Of a stretch of DNA of 64,000 nucleotides, positions 1-10,000 are shown one piece after another. The position numbers were made by a program, and so were the translations under genes. Numbering within the stretch: the stretch's first letter is position 1; each line of letters opens with the position of its first letter. A model generated the notes under the pieces. That model was not told the origin of the DNA. It ran no database searches and was given only the letters and a program-made list of their open reading frames with translations. The stretch is from Gracilimonas sp. (lineage in GTDB: Bacteria > Bacteroidota > Rhodothermia > Balneolales > Balneolaceae), in the NCBI RefSeq assembly GCF_040218225.1, contig NZ_JAVJQO010000008.1:248001-312000 (forward strand), given 5' to 3'.

Positions 1-848
1 ATATGCCTTTCTTCTCAAAAAAGCTGCTTGTGGATATGTCAACGTTGGTTAGCAGAGCTGTTTATTTTACTGCTGACCAGATTTCGCCCGTAACAACAGC
101 AAACAAGGAGTGGGAGATGCGGTTTGAAGCCGAAGAGAGTAATATCATTCCCATCTATAACGGGGTGAATACAGATCTTTTTAAACCAACTCCAAAACCT
201 AAGCAAACCCAGGATGTACCCACAGTAATTGCCGTAGCGCAGGTTTTTCCTTTGAAAGATATTGAAACCATGATTCGGGCTGCTGATTTGGTTCGGAAAG
301 AGATTCCAGCGGTTCAGTTTAAGGTATATGGAAGCCTGGAGGTTGATAAAGATTACGTTGAAAAATGCAGGGACTTAATTAAAGAGCTGAAATTGGAAGA
401 CACATTTCATTTTGGAGGCTTTCATGATCAGCCAAGCATGATTTTTAATGAGGGTGATATATCTATCTTAACCTCAATCTCGGAAGGATTCCCCTATACA
501 GTTATTGAATCTATGAGTTGTGCACGCCCAGTTGTGGCTACAGATGTAGGTGGTATCAGAGATGCACTTGAGGGTTGTGGAATTTTATGTAAGCCCAGGG
601 ACCCTCAGGACATTGCAAAAGGAGTGGTGAAATTATTGAATGACGATGATCTCCGGCTTGAATTGGGTAGTAAAGCCAGAGAAAGGGTATTGCTTACCTT
701 TACAACAGAAAAGTCAGTAGATGCTTACTACGATTCATACATGAAGTTGGCATCTCAACACAGAACTCCGTTGAAGAAAAACGTTCAGATAGCTTCTGTT
801 CTTAAGCTGCTCAGTCATCTTGAAGAAGCGGAGTTTGAGCATGCCTGA
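1..848 (+). CDS. pelF: PelF-like family 4 glycosyltransferase, C-terminal part (cut by window start)
   Basis: The reading frame is open to the window edge, so only about the last 281 residues are present; PelF proteins are about 500 residues, so the N-terminal half lies upstream. Counting from the first in-frame Met, visible features are a nucleotide-sugar region (IYNGVNTDLF), the PelF-like stretch VFPLKDIETMIRA and the GT4 EX7E motif with Glu161 and Glu169 in EGFPYTVIESM, followed by VVATDVGG. PelF is the cytosolic glycosyltransferase that polymerises Pel from UDP-activated amino sugars (family knowledge). The next gene is PelG-like and overlaps its stop by 8 nt, which supports PelF over a generic GT4. 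The final 30 residues, after the GT fold, have no clear assignment. Confidence 0.85.
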   Translation, partial: MPFFSKKLLVDMSTLVSRAVYFTADQISPVTTANKEWEMRFEAEESNIIPIYNGVNTDLFKPTPKPKQTQDVPTVIAVAQVFPLKDIETMIRAADLVRKEIPAVQFKVYGSLEVDKDYVEKCRDLIKELKLEDTFHFGGFHDQPSMIFNEGDISILTSISEGFPYTVIESMSCARPVVATDVGGIRDALEGCGILCKPRDPQDIAKGVVKLLNDDDLRLELGSKARERVLLTFTTEKSVDAYYDSYMKLASQHRTPLKKNVQIASVLKLLSHLEEAEFEHA

Positions 849-2475
849 ACTAGACCAGATCCAAGTTTCAGAGCTTACCAAGCCTGAAGCGGTTGACCAA
901 ATAACGGAACGTGTATACCAACTAATTGGAAACCCAATCAGTAAATGGGCCGTTGCAGCTACCATCGAGTCTTTAGGAGTTCGAAATGTTGATGCCCAGA
1001 CAGATTATGGATTCCAATCCGTATTTGATCTGGGTGATGAAGTTTACAGAAGGATAAAAAGCAGGGAACAGGAATCAGCCCTTAAGGATGAGGACGATAA
1101 AGATGAGTTTAAATTTGGTGGTATTGGGCGAACCCTTAAACTATTTGCCAGGCATTACAGTGCTGGAATGGTTTTTTCTATGCCAATGCTATCCCAAATC
1201 ATAGCTATCATAGTTTTTGAATATGCACTATGGGCCTGGTTTGATTTCAATGAAGCTCAGGCAACGGTAGTGGCTTTAGGTACCATGCTCTCTTTTATAT
1301 TGACCGGTGGTTTCATTCAAACATTGGGAAGGTTAGTATCAAAATATAAAGGAGAGGGTAATTACTACTTAGCCGCCAAAGCAACCATATCTGTCCTGAA
1401 AATTGGCATTCCGTTTGTATTAATATCTGCAGTTGTCATTTTTGCCATTAATCTGATCTTACCTTTTTATCCGCAACAGCTTATCATTTTGGCAATGATT
1501 TATATGGTGCTGATTTCATTATTATTACTGTCAGCATCGGTTCTGTTTGCCACAGAACAACGGCTTATGATTTTGGTCGGTATTGTAGGGGGTACCATTT
1601 TTGTAATTTTTGGAATGGATTTCGCAGGCCTGGGAATTTATTTATCCCAATGGCTCGGCATTCTAACGTCTACGCTAATAATAGCCGCATACGCATTTAT
1701 TTATTACAGGCTTAAAATACAGTCGCTTCGTCAGGAACTCTTTAAGCAATCTTTGCCAGAAGGGGAAGTAAGCTATTATAATACGTATCGATATTTTGTG
1801 TATGGATTTTGCTATTTCACCTTTCTATTTATGGATCGATTGATGGCATGGTCGGCCGGACCACCACCTCCAGAATATATCGTTTGGTTTAATACTCCAT
1901 ACGAACTTGGGATGGACTGGGCTCTTATCAGTCTGGTTATTACGATTGCGATGCTTGAATTTAGTGTTCAATCATTTTCTCTGAACCTTATTCCAGCTCA
2001 GAAAAAAGCAGTTATTTCAAAGATTAAGCTTTTTAATCGCTTTTTTAAACGTTTTTATATCAAACAGATTATTCTGCTTTTAGTTATTGGGGGGGCATCG
2101 ATAGTGATTACTTATTATGGTGTATTAAGCCTTCGGGTATTTGAAAATGAAGTTCCTGAGATTGCTGACTTCTTTGCAAACGAGATGACATTTAGGGTAT
2201 TCTGGCTGGCAAGTATAGGCTATTTGTTTTTGATTTACGGGCTATTAAACAGCTTATTTTTCTTTACGCTGAACCGTCCTGAAATGGTGATGTATTCGAT
2301 GATTGGTTCATTGTTTGTGAACTTTATAACCGGATTTTTATGCAGTCGGATTTTTGGACTGGAATATGCCGTAATTGGCCTTATTGCCGGAGCTGCTGTG
2401 TTCGGGATTTCTACCGGAATTTTAGCAAAAAGATTTTTTAAACATCTCGATTACTTTTATTACTCTGCATATTGA
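841..2475 (+). CDS. pelG: PelG-like polysaccharide transporter with N-terminal cytoplasmic extension
   Basis: 544 residues if started at ATG 841, which overlaps the upstream stop (ATGCCTGA). An upstream TTG at 820 is possible but less likely. Residues 1 to about 105 are hydrophilic and charged; about a dozen hydrophobic segments then run to the C terminus (for example MVFSMPMLSQIIAIIVFEYA and FCYFTFLFMDRLMAWSAG). The MDRLMAW...WFNTPYELGMDWALI region resembles PelG, a MATE/Wzx-like inner-membrane protein that moves Pel polymer across the membrane with PelD, PelE and PelF. Known PelG proteins are about 450 to 500 residues and begin close to the first membrane segment, so the soluble N-terminal extension is unusual. 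PelG-like is firmly supported by synteny and topology; exact family membership needs a profile search. Confidence 0.8.
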   Translation: MPELDQIQVSELTKPEAVDQITERVYQLIGNPISKWAVAATIESLGVRNVDAQTDYGFQSVFDLGDEVYRRIKSREQESALKDEDDKDEFKFGGIGRTLKLFARHYSAGMVFSMPMLSQIIAIIVFEYALWAWFDFNEAQATVVALGTMLSFILTGGFIQTLGRLVSKYKGEGNYYLAAKATISVLKIGIPFVLISAVVIFAINLILPFYPQQLIILAMIYMVLISLLLLSASVLFATEQRLMILVGIVGGTIFVIFGMDFAGLGIYLSQWLGILTSTLIIAAYAFIYYRLKIQSLRQELFKQSLPEGEVSYYNTYRYFVYGFCYFTFLFMDRLMAWSAGPPPPEYIVWFNTPYELGMDWALISLVITIAMLEFSVQSFSLNLIPAQKKAVISKIKLFNRFFKRFYIKQIILLLVIGGASIVITYYGVLSLRVFENEVPEIADFFANEMTFRVFWLASIGYLFLIYGLLNSLFFFTLNRPEMVMYSMIGSLFVNFITGFLCSRIFGLEYAVIGLIAGAAVFGISTGILAKRFFKHLDYFYYSAY

Positions 2476-2484
2476 GGTACCTCT

Positions 2485-4110
2485 ATGATTAAAGACGTTC
2501 GAAGTTACATACATACAGTGGGCAATCGGCTTAGTAAAGCGTTCTCTATGGAGGCTTTTGGTACCGAAGACCAGCTTGAATTCTGGGAGCTGTCGGCCGA
2601 GCATTTATCCCGAAAAGAAAATCCTTCTTTCAGCGACCTCGTAAATTGGATGGATTTATTGTACAGGGCGCCTGTCCATTTTGTCTATAAGCTGCAAGAT
2701 GAAAAGCTCATACTTGATAGAAGACATGTGCTTACAAAAAATATATTACGTGATAATAAAGACGAAAACGAACCTCATAAACAAACTCCTCAGCAAAAAG
2801 AATTTATAAGAGATTTTGAGTACCAGCTACAGAATCTGGAAAAGAAAATGACTATGGATGAGGTGTTTAAGGAACACGGGATAACATCTCATTCTATTGG
2901 TCAATGTGAGCACATTCCGTTATTCAGTAAGGATGGAAAGCAATGGGGAATCTATTGTGCAGGTCCATATACCAAAAGCCCGGAGCAAATCACTCCAAAA
3001 CTCTCTATTGTAGGCCGTTTGTTAGCGAATTGGCTGATTAGCCTCGACGAAGAGGAGAGTAACCCACAGAAAGAGTATGAACAGAAAATTCAAAGTGTGG
3101 TCTCTGATTTAGGCAGTGGAAAGCTAAATTCGGAAGGCATCGCACAGATTATTCTCCGATATGTGGTACATGGCCGGAAAGTAGGGTCTGGTTGTATTGT
3201 TGAGTTTACTAAAAACGGGCATAAACTATTAGCTTCGCTCGGCATGAAGGAAAAAGTAGCAAACTATTTTACTGCAGCGGGCAGCGAAAAACTTTACGAA
3301 GACAATGATGGTAAAGTAAAGGCTACTGAACATGGCGAGCAATTTCTTCAGCATTGGGGTAAAAAAGTTGATGTAGAATATTTCAAGGGCGAACACCATT
3401 CTGGTTTTATTTTAGTCGAAAAACCTGAAGATGAATCTAGGCTCGATATCCCAGGCCTGCTTCATGAAATTGGATTTTCATTATCTAATTTGTTCGACTA
3501 TAGATTTAAAAATCATTTTTTCTCCAACAGGTTGATGGATAGTTACTACAAAATGTTGCGAGCCATCGAAGAAAGCCGGGAAAAAACGCGTCATCACACT
3601 CCTCGAATGATAGCATTTGTACAGCGATTTGGTATGCTGTTTGGTTTGGAAGACGAGGAAATGGAGATAATCACAAAAACTGCCAAACTCCATGATATTG
3701 GTTATGTAGGTGCTGTGAGTATTGAACCGGGTAAAACTATTGGAGGAGAGTTATCTCATCCTATTATCGGTGCAAACCTGATTGAACAACTTTCTATTGA
3801 GCGGGATGTTCTGGAGGGAATAAAAACTCATCATGAATGGGTTAATGGCAATGGTTCTCCGGGAGGATTAAAGTCAGAAAGTATTCCATGGACAGGTAAA
3901 ATTATAGGTCTCTTTGAGTACGTTGTAGATTTTATTGAAACGCATTCCAATGATGATTCCAAAACTGATGAACAATGGATTGAATTATTATCAAAAAGTT
4001 TAATGGAACGCGCTGATATAGAATTTGATATGGTATTAATTCCTACAGCAATACAGCTTCTGCAGGCTTTAGGCTGGGAAGAATGCGTGAGGCTAGGTGT
4101 TGAGGAATGA
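2485..4110 (+). CDS. GAF-like protein with degenerate C-terminal HD-GYP domain, candidate PelD replacement
   Basis: 541 residues with no signal peptide or membrane segment, so cytoplasmic. Residues about 50-190 and 200-335 look like two GAF-type sensor folds (weak call). The C terminus has the HD-GYP layout: His371 (HTPRM), His403-Asp404 (KLHDIG), His425-Pro426, His449-His450-Glu451 and then NGNGSPGGL. The signature is altered: the Lys after HDIG is Tyr407, GYP is GSP (Ser458), and the usual late metal-binding Asp appears as Glu478 in LFEYVVD. HD-GYP domains hydrolyse c-di-GMP; the altered residues suggest binding or altered activity rather than standard turnover (inference). The gene lies 9 nt after pelG and overlaps the GH114 gene by ATGA. 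In known pel operons PelD is a membrane-anchored GAF plus degenerate GGDEF c-di-GMP receptor. Confidence 0.75.
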   Translation: MIKDVRSYIHTVGNRLSKAFSMEAFGTEDQLEFWELSAEHLSRKENPSFSDLVNWMDLLYRAPVHFVYKLQDEKLILDRRHVLTKNILRDNKDENEPHKQTPQQKEFIRDFEYQLQNLEKKMTMDEVFKEHGITSHSIGQCEHIPLFSKDGKQWGIYCAGPYTKSPEQITPKLSIVGRLLANWLISLDEEESNPQKEYEQKIQSVVSDLGSGKLNSEGIAQIILRYVVHGRKVGSGCIVEFTKNGHKLLASLGMKEKVANYFTAAGSEKLYEDNDGKVKATEHGEQFLQHWGKKVDVEYFKGEHHSGFILVEKPEDESRLDIPGLLHEIGFSLSNLFDYRFKNHFFSNRLMDSYYKMLRAIEESREKTRHHTPRMIAFVQRFGMLFGLEDEEMEIITKTAKLHDIGYVGAVSIEPGKTIGGELSHPIIGANLIEQLSIERDVLEGIKTHHEWVNGNGSPGGLKSESIPWTGKIIGLFEYVVDFIETHSNDDSKTDEQWIELLSKSLMERADIEFDMVLIPTAIQLLQALGWEECVRLGVEE

Positions 4111-4970
4111 AACTGAAGCTTTTGGTAGCATCCATAATGGCAAGTACACTTGTACAATGTAAAAGCACTAATCAGGCTTCATTTTCTATAGCCAGTCAAA
4201 CTCCTTTTGCCGTTTGTTATGCTAAAGTTACTCCCGATCAGCTGCAAAATTATAGCATGGTAATTATTGAGCCTGATTTCTATAGCAAAGAAGAAATGGC
4301 AGCTTTACGTGCAACCGGTACAAAAATTATTGCTTATATCACTCTGGGAGAAGTAGATACAAATCGATGGTATTATCCCCGGCTTGCAGAAATCGGTTTT
4401 TTGGGTAAAAATGAAAACTGGAATAGTTTTTTTGTTGACCTTGAAAAAGATGAAACCCGTCAGATTATCCTGACCGAAGTATTACCAAGAATAGCAGAGA
4501 AAGAGGTTGATGGCTTTTTCCTTGATACCGTTGATGCTGTATCTCCTGTAACGGAGAGAGCTCACCTTCAGCCTTATATGGTTCAGCTTATTGAGGGAAT
4601 TAGAAAACGGTACCCGGCTAAGATCATCATTCAGAATGCTGGTGTTTTTTTACTGGAAGAAACAAAGGACGATATTGATGCCTTTCTAACTGAGGCTTTG
4701 GCTTCGGATTATGATTTCGAAAAGAAAGAGTACAAAATTCGAACGGCACAAGAATACAACGAAAGGCTGGAATACCTGAATCATTATTCTGAGAAAAGCG
4801 GAAAACCTTATTTCATAGTCGGTTTTGCGGATACTGATTTAAAGAGAAGCCAAATTAAAACCCGATTAGATACTTTAGCTCGTCCTTATTTTATAAGTAA
4901 TATTGGCTTAAGTGAGTTGCCCGTTCTGCCTGATTCTGTAGCTAATACTTTGAAAGCCGGGAGATTATGA
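4107..4970 (+). CDS. GH114 endo-alpha-1,4-polygalactosaminidase-like lipoprotein (PelA hydrolase domain alone)
   Basis: 287 residues. A short N-terminal hydrophobic stretch ends at LVQC (Cys18), a slightly off-consensus lipobox, so an envelope lipoprotein is likely. The body has the TIM-barrel pattern of GH114/TM1410: MVIIEPDFY, IIAYITLGEVD, GFFLDTVDAV (Asp140) and DAFLTEALAS (Glu197), acidic residues expected at strand ends. In Pseudomonas PelA this hydrolase is the N-terminal domain of a large protein that also carries the deacetylase and cleaves Pel. Here it is a separate gene, joined to its neighbours by ATGA overlaps on both sides. Likely role: trimming or release of the polymer in the periplasm. 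Confidence 0.82.
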   Translation: MKLKLLVASIMASTLVQCKSTNQASFSIASQTPFAVCYAKVTPDQLQNYSMVIIEPDFYSKEEMAALRATGTKIIAYITLGEVDTNRWYYPRLAEIGFLGKNENWNSFFVDLEKDETRQIILTEVLPRIAEKEVDGFFLDTVDAVSPVTERAHLQPYMVQLIEGIRKRYPAKIIIQNAGVFLLEETKDDIDAFLTEALASDYDFEKKEYKIRTAQEYNERLEYLNHYSEKSGKPYFIVGFADTDLKRSQIKTRLDTLARPYFISNIGLSELPVLPDSVANTLKAGRL

Positions 4971-7024
4971 ACTACGATTTTCAGGCTATTTTTTCGGTTA
5001 TCCGGTTAACCATCAGCTTTCTTTTTGTTTTTGGTTTTGTAACACCCTTATTTTTTGAACACGCAGGAAAGAAAAAAGGAATTGATCGTATTGTACTTTC
5101 CTGGGTAGGACTGGGTGGATTGATTATCATTGGTACCTTTGTCCTTGTCAACCTTCATATCTATGATTTCATCAGTATCATGTTTTGCCTGCTGATGCTG
5201 CCTTTCTTGGTTCATTTCTTTAAAAGGACGTGGGAAGGAAATACCATTGCAGATATTTTTAATACTGCAGAAAATCGTATAGTTGCTAATCATGTTTTAT
5301 TTATTGAAAAGATAAGGAAGCTAACATGGACTGGTATAAAAGACCGGATTCTTAAAAAGCCTTCCATCAAGCCAGAGAATCCTTACACCTTTGCCGCAAT
5401 AGCGATTGGGATATTAGCGTCGGTGTTAAGAATCATTCCTTCTATCCAAAATTCAGCTCCATTTAGCAGGGTCTGGTATTTTGAGTTAGATGCTGTAAAA
5501 AGGTTAAGCCTTCAGGAGTATTTTACGGGCTATCCGGTTCCTAAGGGAATGCACTCCATCATAAACTTTTTTAGTACAATTACCCAGGTTAGCCCGGAGA
5601 TGATTTTACACATCATTGGTGCGTTAATAAGTTTTTTCCTGGCTATTATCATCTTTTGGTTGATGAGAGACCTTACAAAGGGAAAACATCTTTCTGCAGC
5701 ATTGCTTTCTTCCTTAATTTATGCTGTTTTTCCAACGCTTTTTCTGCCCGTTTCTTTAGAGCTTGAATCAGAATTAACTTCTCTTTCTTTTTCACTATGC
5801 TTCGCGCTTCCAACAATGTTGTTCTATCTTCGAAATATAAGGTCAGGAGGGAAGAGCCCCTGGTTTTATATTTTTATGGGCATTGTGGCAACAGGTCTTT
5901 CGAATATTTTTGTGCTAATGATGGTGCTTTTGCCTTTTATGCTGCTAGGAATATTATCCATACCAGCTGGCAACTTCATAAAGAGATCCGGAAAGGTTCT
6001 ACTTTATCTTTCTTCAATCTATGCAGTAACGCTTGCACCATACATTTTGTATTGTCTGTCATCAGGACTAAGCATTAATACATTTTTTCAGGATCAGCTA
6101 TTTAATACGCAGGTTTTTAGTTTTACGACGAGTCTGATAATGCCAATTGAAGAGCTCAGCCTCATTTACTTGTATGCCGGACTTAGTTTGTTTGCAGCAT
6201 TTATTATCCGGCTATTTGTAAAGAAGAAGAAGCGCATCGGAGATGAGTTGGTTTTTCTTCTTCTCTTTATCTGTGCATCATACTTGTACACACCATTTTT
6301 TGATTACCAATATATCTATATCGATCCCGATCAATTGAATAGTTTTTATGGAATTCTGATCTGTATTTTCTTTGGCTTGTCTCTTCATTCCATATTTACT
6401 TTTCTGGAGTGGGTTATAAAGCCCATTAAAAAAATTACGCCTTACATAGTACCAATTCTTACCCTCGGAATTGTCGTTTTCTTATATGCTTATCAGGGGG
6501 GGCTTAGGGCAAGCAGAATGTTGCCTAAAACCGAACCAAATGGTTTTTTTAATGCTTATTATAATATCATAAATGAAAGAATTCCTTATACCTATGCCAC
6601 GGTAGGGCCCGAGCTTGATCGTGAGTTGGCTACTAATCGACATTATTTTATGAATTACCAGTTTTTTCTGGATAATTATGGCGCCATTGATTCTCTGTAT
6701 CAAGAATATTTAACCTTCCCTGATGATCAAAGACCAGAAGTTCAGGAAGTGCCGCCTGCTAGTATTTTTCTCTTTGTTGAAAAACCTCCTTATGGTTCTA
6801 TTCAGCAGGGAATATTGTACGATGCCCAAAGAATAATGAGAGATATAGAGCAGTGGTTGGTAACATTCAGACAGCTGAAAGGGAGAAAAATCAAGGTATA
6901 TCACGAAACAGAAGAAGCTATCGTTTATGAAATTATAAACAGGGACGATGAATCTACCATAAGAGGTGTTTTGAAGAATATTTATCCCAATGAGGAAGGA
7001 CGTGCAGCACGATTTTTCAAATAA
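4967..7024 (+). CDS. Large polytopic membrane protein of the Pel-like locus (GT-C-like, function unknown)
   Basis: 685 residues. About a dozen hydrophobic segments occupy residues 7-85 and 140-510, with a charged cytoplasmic-looking insert at about 86-138, and a soluble C-terminal domain of about 170 residues follows. An acidic loop (YFELDAVKRLSLQEYF, around Asp175) after an early membrane segment recalls GT-C glycosyltransferases, but no diagnostic motif is clear. It does not resemble PelE (two membrane segments plus TPRs). The start overlaps the GH114 stop (ATGA), and the end overlaps the next gene by about 35 nt, so it is translated as part of this operon. It may be the membrane partner of PelF/PelG, a lipid-linked sugar transferase or a modifying enzyme. 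I do not recognise the family. Confidence 0.7.
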   Translation: MNYDFQAIFSVIRLTISFLFVFGFVTPLFFEHAGKKKGIDRIVLSWVGLGGLIIIGTFVLVNLHIYDFISIMFCLLMLPFLVHFFKRTWEGNTIADIFNTAENRIVANHVLFIEKIRKLTWTGIKDRILKKPSIKPENPYTFAAIAIGILASVLRIIPSIQNSAPFSRVWYFELDAVKRLSLQEYFTGYPVPKGMHSIINFFSTITQVSPEMILHIIGALISFFLAIIIFWLMRDLTKGKHLSAALLSSLIYAVFPTLFLPVSLELESELTSLSFSLCFALPTMLFYLRNIRSGGKSPWFYIFMGIVATGLSNIFVLMMVLLPFMLLGILSIPAGNFIKRSGKVLLYLSSIYAVTLAPYILYCLSSGLSINTFFQDQLFNTQVFSFTTSLIMPIEELSLIYLYAGLSLFAAFIIRLFVKKKKRIGDELVFLLLFICASYLYTPFFDYQYIYIDPDQLNSFYGILICIFFGLSLHSIFTFLEWVIKPIKKITPYIVPILTLGIVVFLYAYQGGLRASRMLPKTEPNGFFNAYYNIINERIPYTYATVGPELDRELATNRHYFMNYQFFLDNYGAIDSLYQEYLTFPDDQRPEVQEVPPASIFLFVEKPPYGSIQQGILYDAQRIMRDIEQWLVTFRQLKGRKIKVYHETEEAIVYEIINRDDESTIRGVLKNIYPNEEGRAARFFK

Positions 7025-10000
7025 AAATCCGGATTATAAAGCCAATTGGTCAGTTGGATTTCTCAATGCAATAGCTGCGTTTGTTGTGATTTCTTTGGTA
7101 CTTCTTTCAGGGTGTCAGAAAGACGGCTCATACAGGAACATTTCACAATTTGATGCTTCTGCCCAATCACCTCTTGTAATGGTAATAAAGAACCAGGCAA
7201 ATGATTTCAGTGCAGAAGTTTCAGAACAGGTTTTAAAAGCTTTGGATTATACTAAAATTCCTTATTTCACAATTGATCTCGGAATACTGACACAGGAATT
7301 TGATATCCCTCAAACAGTAAGAAGTCTGATTGTAACTACCGACCGGATACAACAGCTCTCTGATGAGGAAATTGAGGGAATGATTGAGTTTGTTACTCGG
7401 GGTAATTCCATTTTGATTGTAGGTCCCATCAGTAATTCCAGATTTTCGTTTTTACAGGGCGTGAAGCAAAATGCTACTTTTGATATAGATTCAATTGATG
7501 TTGGCTTTCAGTTAAATGATGATGCTTTTCCGGGCATGAAGGGAAAAAGTTATATGTCGCCGGGCCTGCTTCCGCACTATGGCTTACTTGCGGGAGATTT
7601 TGACAGCGAAACAAAGTTTTTGGCAAGTACTGCCACCAATTCTGCTCAGCCATTTATTATTTCAAATAGAATAGGTTTGGGAGAAGTAGTAACTATTAAC
7701 AGCTTTGTTGTAGGGGGTAAAATTTATAGAGGAATTCTTTTCTCATCCATATTGAGGGGCTTGCAGGGTATTCCTTACCGGGTAGCTGATGTAAGTACAA
7801 TCTTTCTGGATGACTTCCCCGCACCACTGTATAACGAAAAGTTAGCCCCCATCGATGAAGAATACGATGTCACACACGCCGAATTTGTAAGTAAGATTTG
7901 GTGGCCAGATATGAAAGCATTAGCTGATTCATTTGGCATTAGCTATTCGGCTATGACAGCTTTTAATTATAATGCTAATGTAGTGCCACCCTTTGACTTT
8001 CAGGAATGGAGGCAGGGTTCCGTTGTTTACAATCAAAATATTGTACCCGGGAGCATTTATTTAGCGAATGATATCAGGGACACCCGGCATGAGCTCGCTT
8101 TTCACGGATACAATCACTTCTCGCTTTGGTTGGAAGACTGGGATAATATGAACTTCATGATCTCTTCGCTTCAGGCTGCCAGAAAACGATGGAGAGTTGA
8201 TAACCTTGGTGCTTTACCTACAAATTATGTACCTCCAACAAATGAAATTGACTCAGTTGGAATACAAGCCATTGTTAAAGGCATGCCGAGCATTAGATAC
8301 ATGAGCTCACTCTATTTTGGAGATAAGGAAGAAGGTAAGGGAAGGGAATTTGATCCTGAACCTTATGCACCAGCAGCCTTATACAATTACCCGCGTATTA
8401 GCAGTGGTTTTACGATGAATGAAAACTCACTGATGGATCAGCATGGCTTGCAATTACTGACCGGCATATGGAATCACTTTGTACACCCGGATGATGTTTT
8501 TCAGGTTAACCAGCGTATTGAAGATGAATTTAAAAGTCGTAACCCTTTGGGGCTAGGTTGGAAATCAGACCCGGAATATGGTTATGGTCTTTATCAACTT
8601 CTAAGCCAAAGAATAAAGTATACCAACTACCATTATCCGAACAATCGTTTTGTTACAGCAACAAATGGTGGAAGAAAGACAAAAGACTGGCGGCAGGGAC
8701 TTTCAAAATATTCTTTAAATGGACCTTCTATTAAGATTAATACAGGTTTCAGAAACAACTACAATCCAAGGTTTCCCAATGACCCCAAGCATTGGTACAT
8801 GTATGTAACGGAAGAACAATCAAGAGAAATTGATATTACGCTTAACCAGCAAGAACTAGATTACTCTCGCACGAAAATTTGGGATGGCTATCTTTATCAG
8901 TTTAGAACAACAACGGATGTATTCTTTGTGCCAAATTTTGATAAAAGGTTTTACTATGACAGGCAGTTTGTGAATAGTCTGGTCCGTGATCAAATCAATA
9001 ATTATCGTCAGTCTTCGCTGGCCGGTACCTCTTCGGAGATAGAGGGAAACTGGCGTGATACCCGTCTTGAAGATGCAGTAAAAGCCTGGCGACGGAATCC
9101 AAGCTTATCGAATCAGGAACAGTTGATCTCTTTGAGTGTGGAGTTTAATCAAATTCCGCGTGCCATAGAGATTCTGGAAAATAGATTGCTCAGAAATAAG
9201 ATTTGGGTGCAAGATGATATCAACCGCTTACTCACTTACTACGGATGGGAAGGGATGCAATCAAGGGCTGAGATGTTTCTTGAAAGACTATGGGAAGAAC
9301 ATCGTTCAGCAAAAGTTATAGCGTTGAAGAATCAGGCAGTTGCTGCTTTAGGTTTATTTGGTGAAGACTTTGAACGCAGATGGAGAACGCGTGAGTTGCA
9401 GCTTGCTCCCGATGATTATGAAACTTTACTAAGCTATACCAAATCGATTGAATCACAGGAGAACTGGCCTGAGATGAAAGAGAATCTAAAGAGATTGCTG
9501 GATATGCGTCCTCAGACTGATTCACTTTATGCTTTCACAGTCCAACGGTCCATTTACTATGAAAGTCCTGATAGCACTATGGAGTTAGTAGAAGAGTTTC
9601 CGGACTATTCATACGAACAACTTACACCATATGCATCAAACCTTGCCCTGATGTATGGTTTTGAAGCCAATGAATATGAGAAGGCATTATTCTGGGCCAA
9701 TAATTCACCCGATTTTGACGAACAATTAAAATTATTCTGGTTGGCACAGTTAAATTTAGATGCCCTTTATTTAGCTCAGGCGAAAGAATTAATTAATAAC
9801 AACCCGACTAATGACAGCCTGCGTTCTTTTGTGGGAACCAACTTGTTTTATGAAGGTTTTTATGAAGAATCATACAGTACCTTATACCCACTTTTCGAAC
9901 AAGAAAGGGCAGAAGGCTTATCAGCTGATACGCTTATTAGAAATGAAATTGGCTTTATGCCTTATAAAGGTAAAAAAGATTTTTACAAACGGTATCCAAA

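Noticed and set aside
4107-4970. PelC-type lipoprotein
   Set aside because: The sequence is a GH114 TIM-barrel, not the small PelC ring subunit; PelC was not seen in the window.
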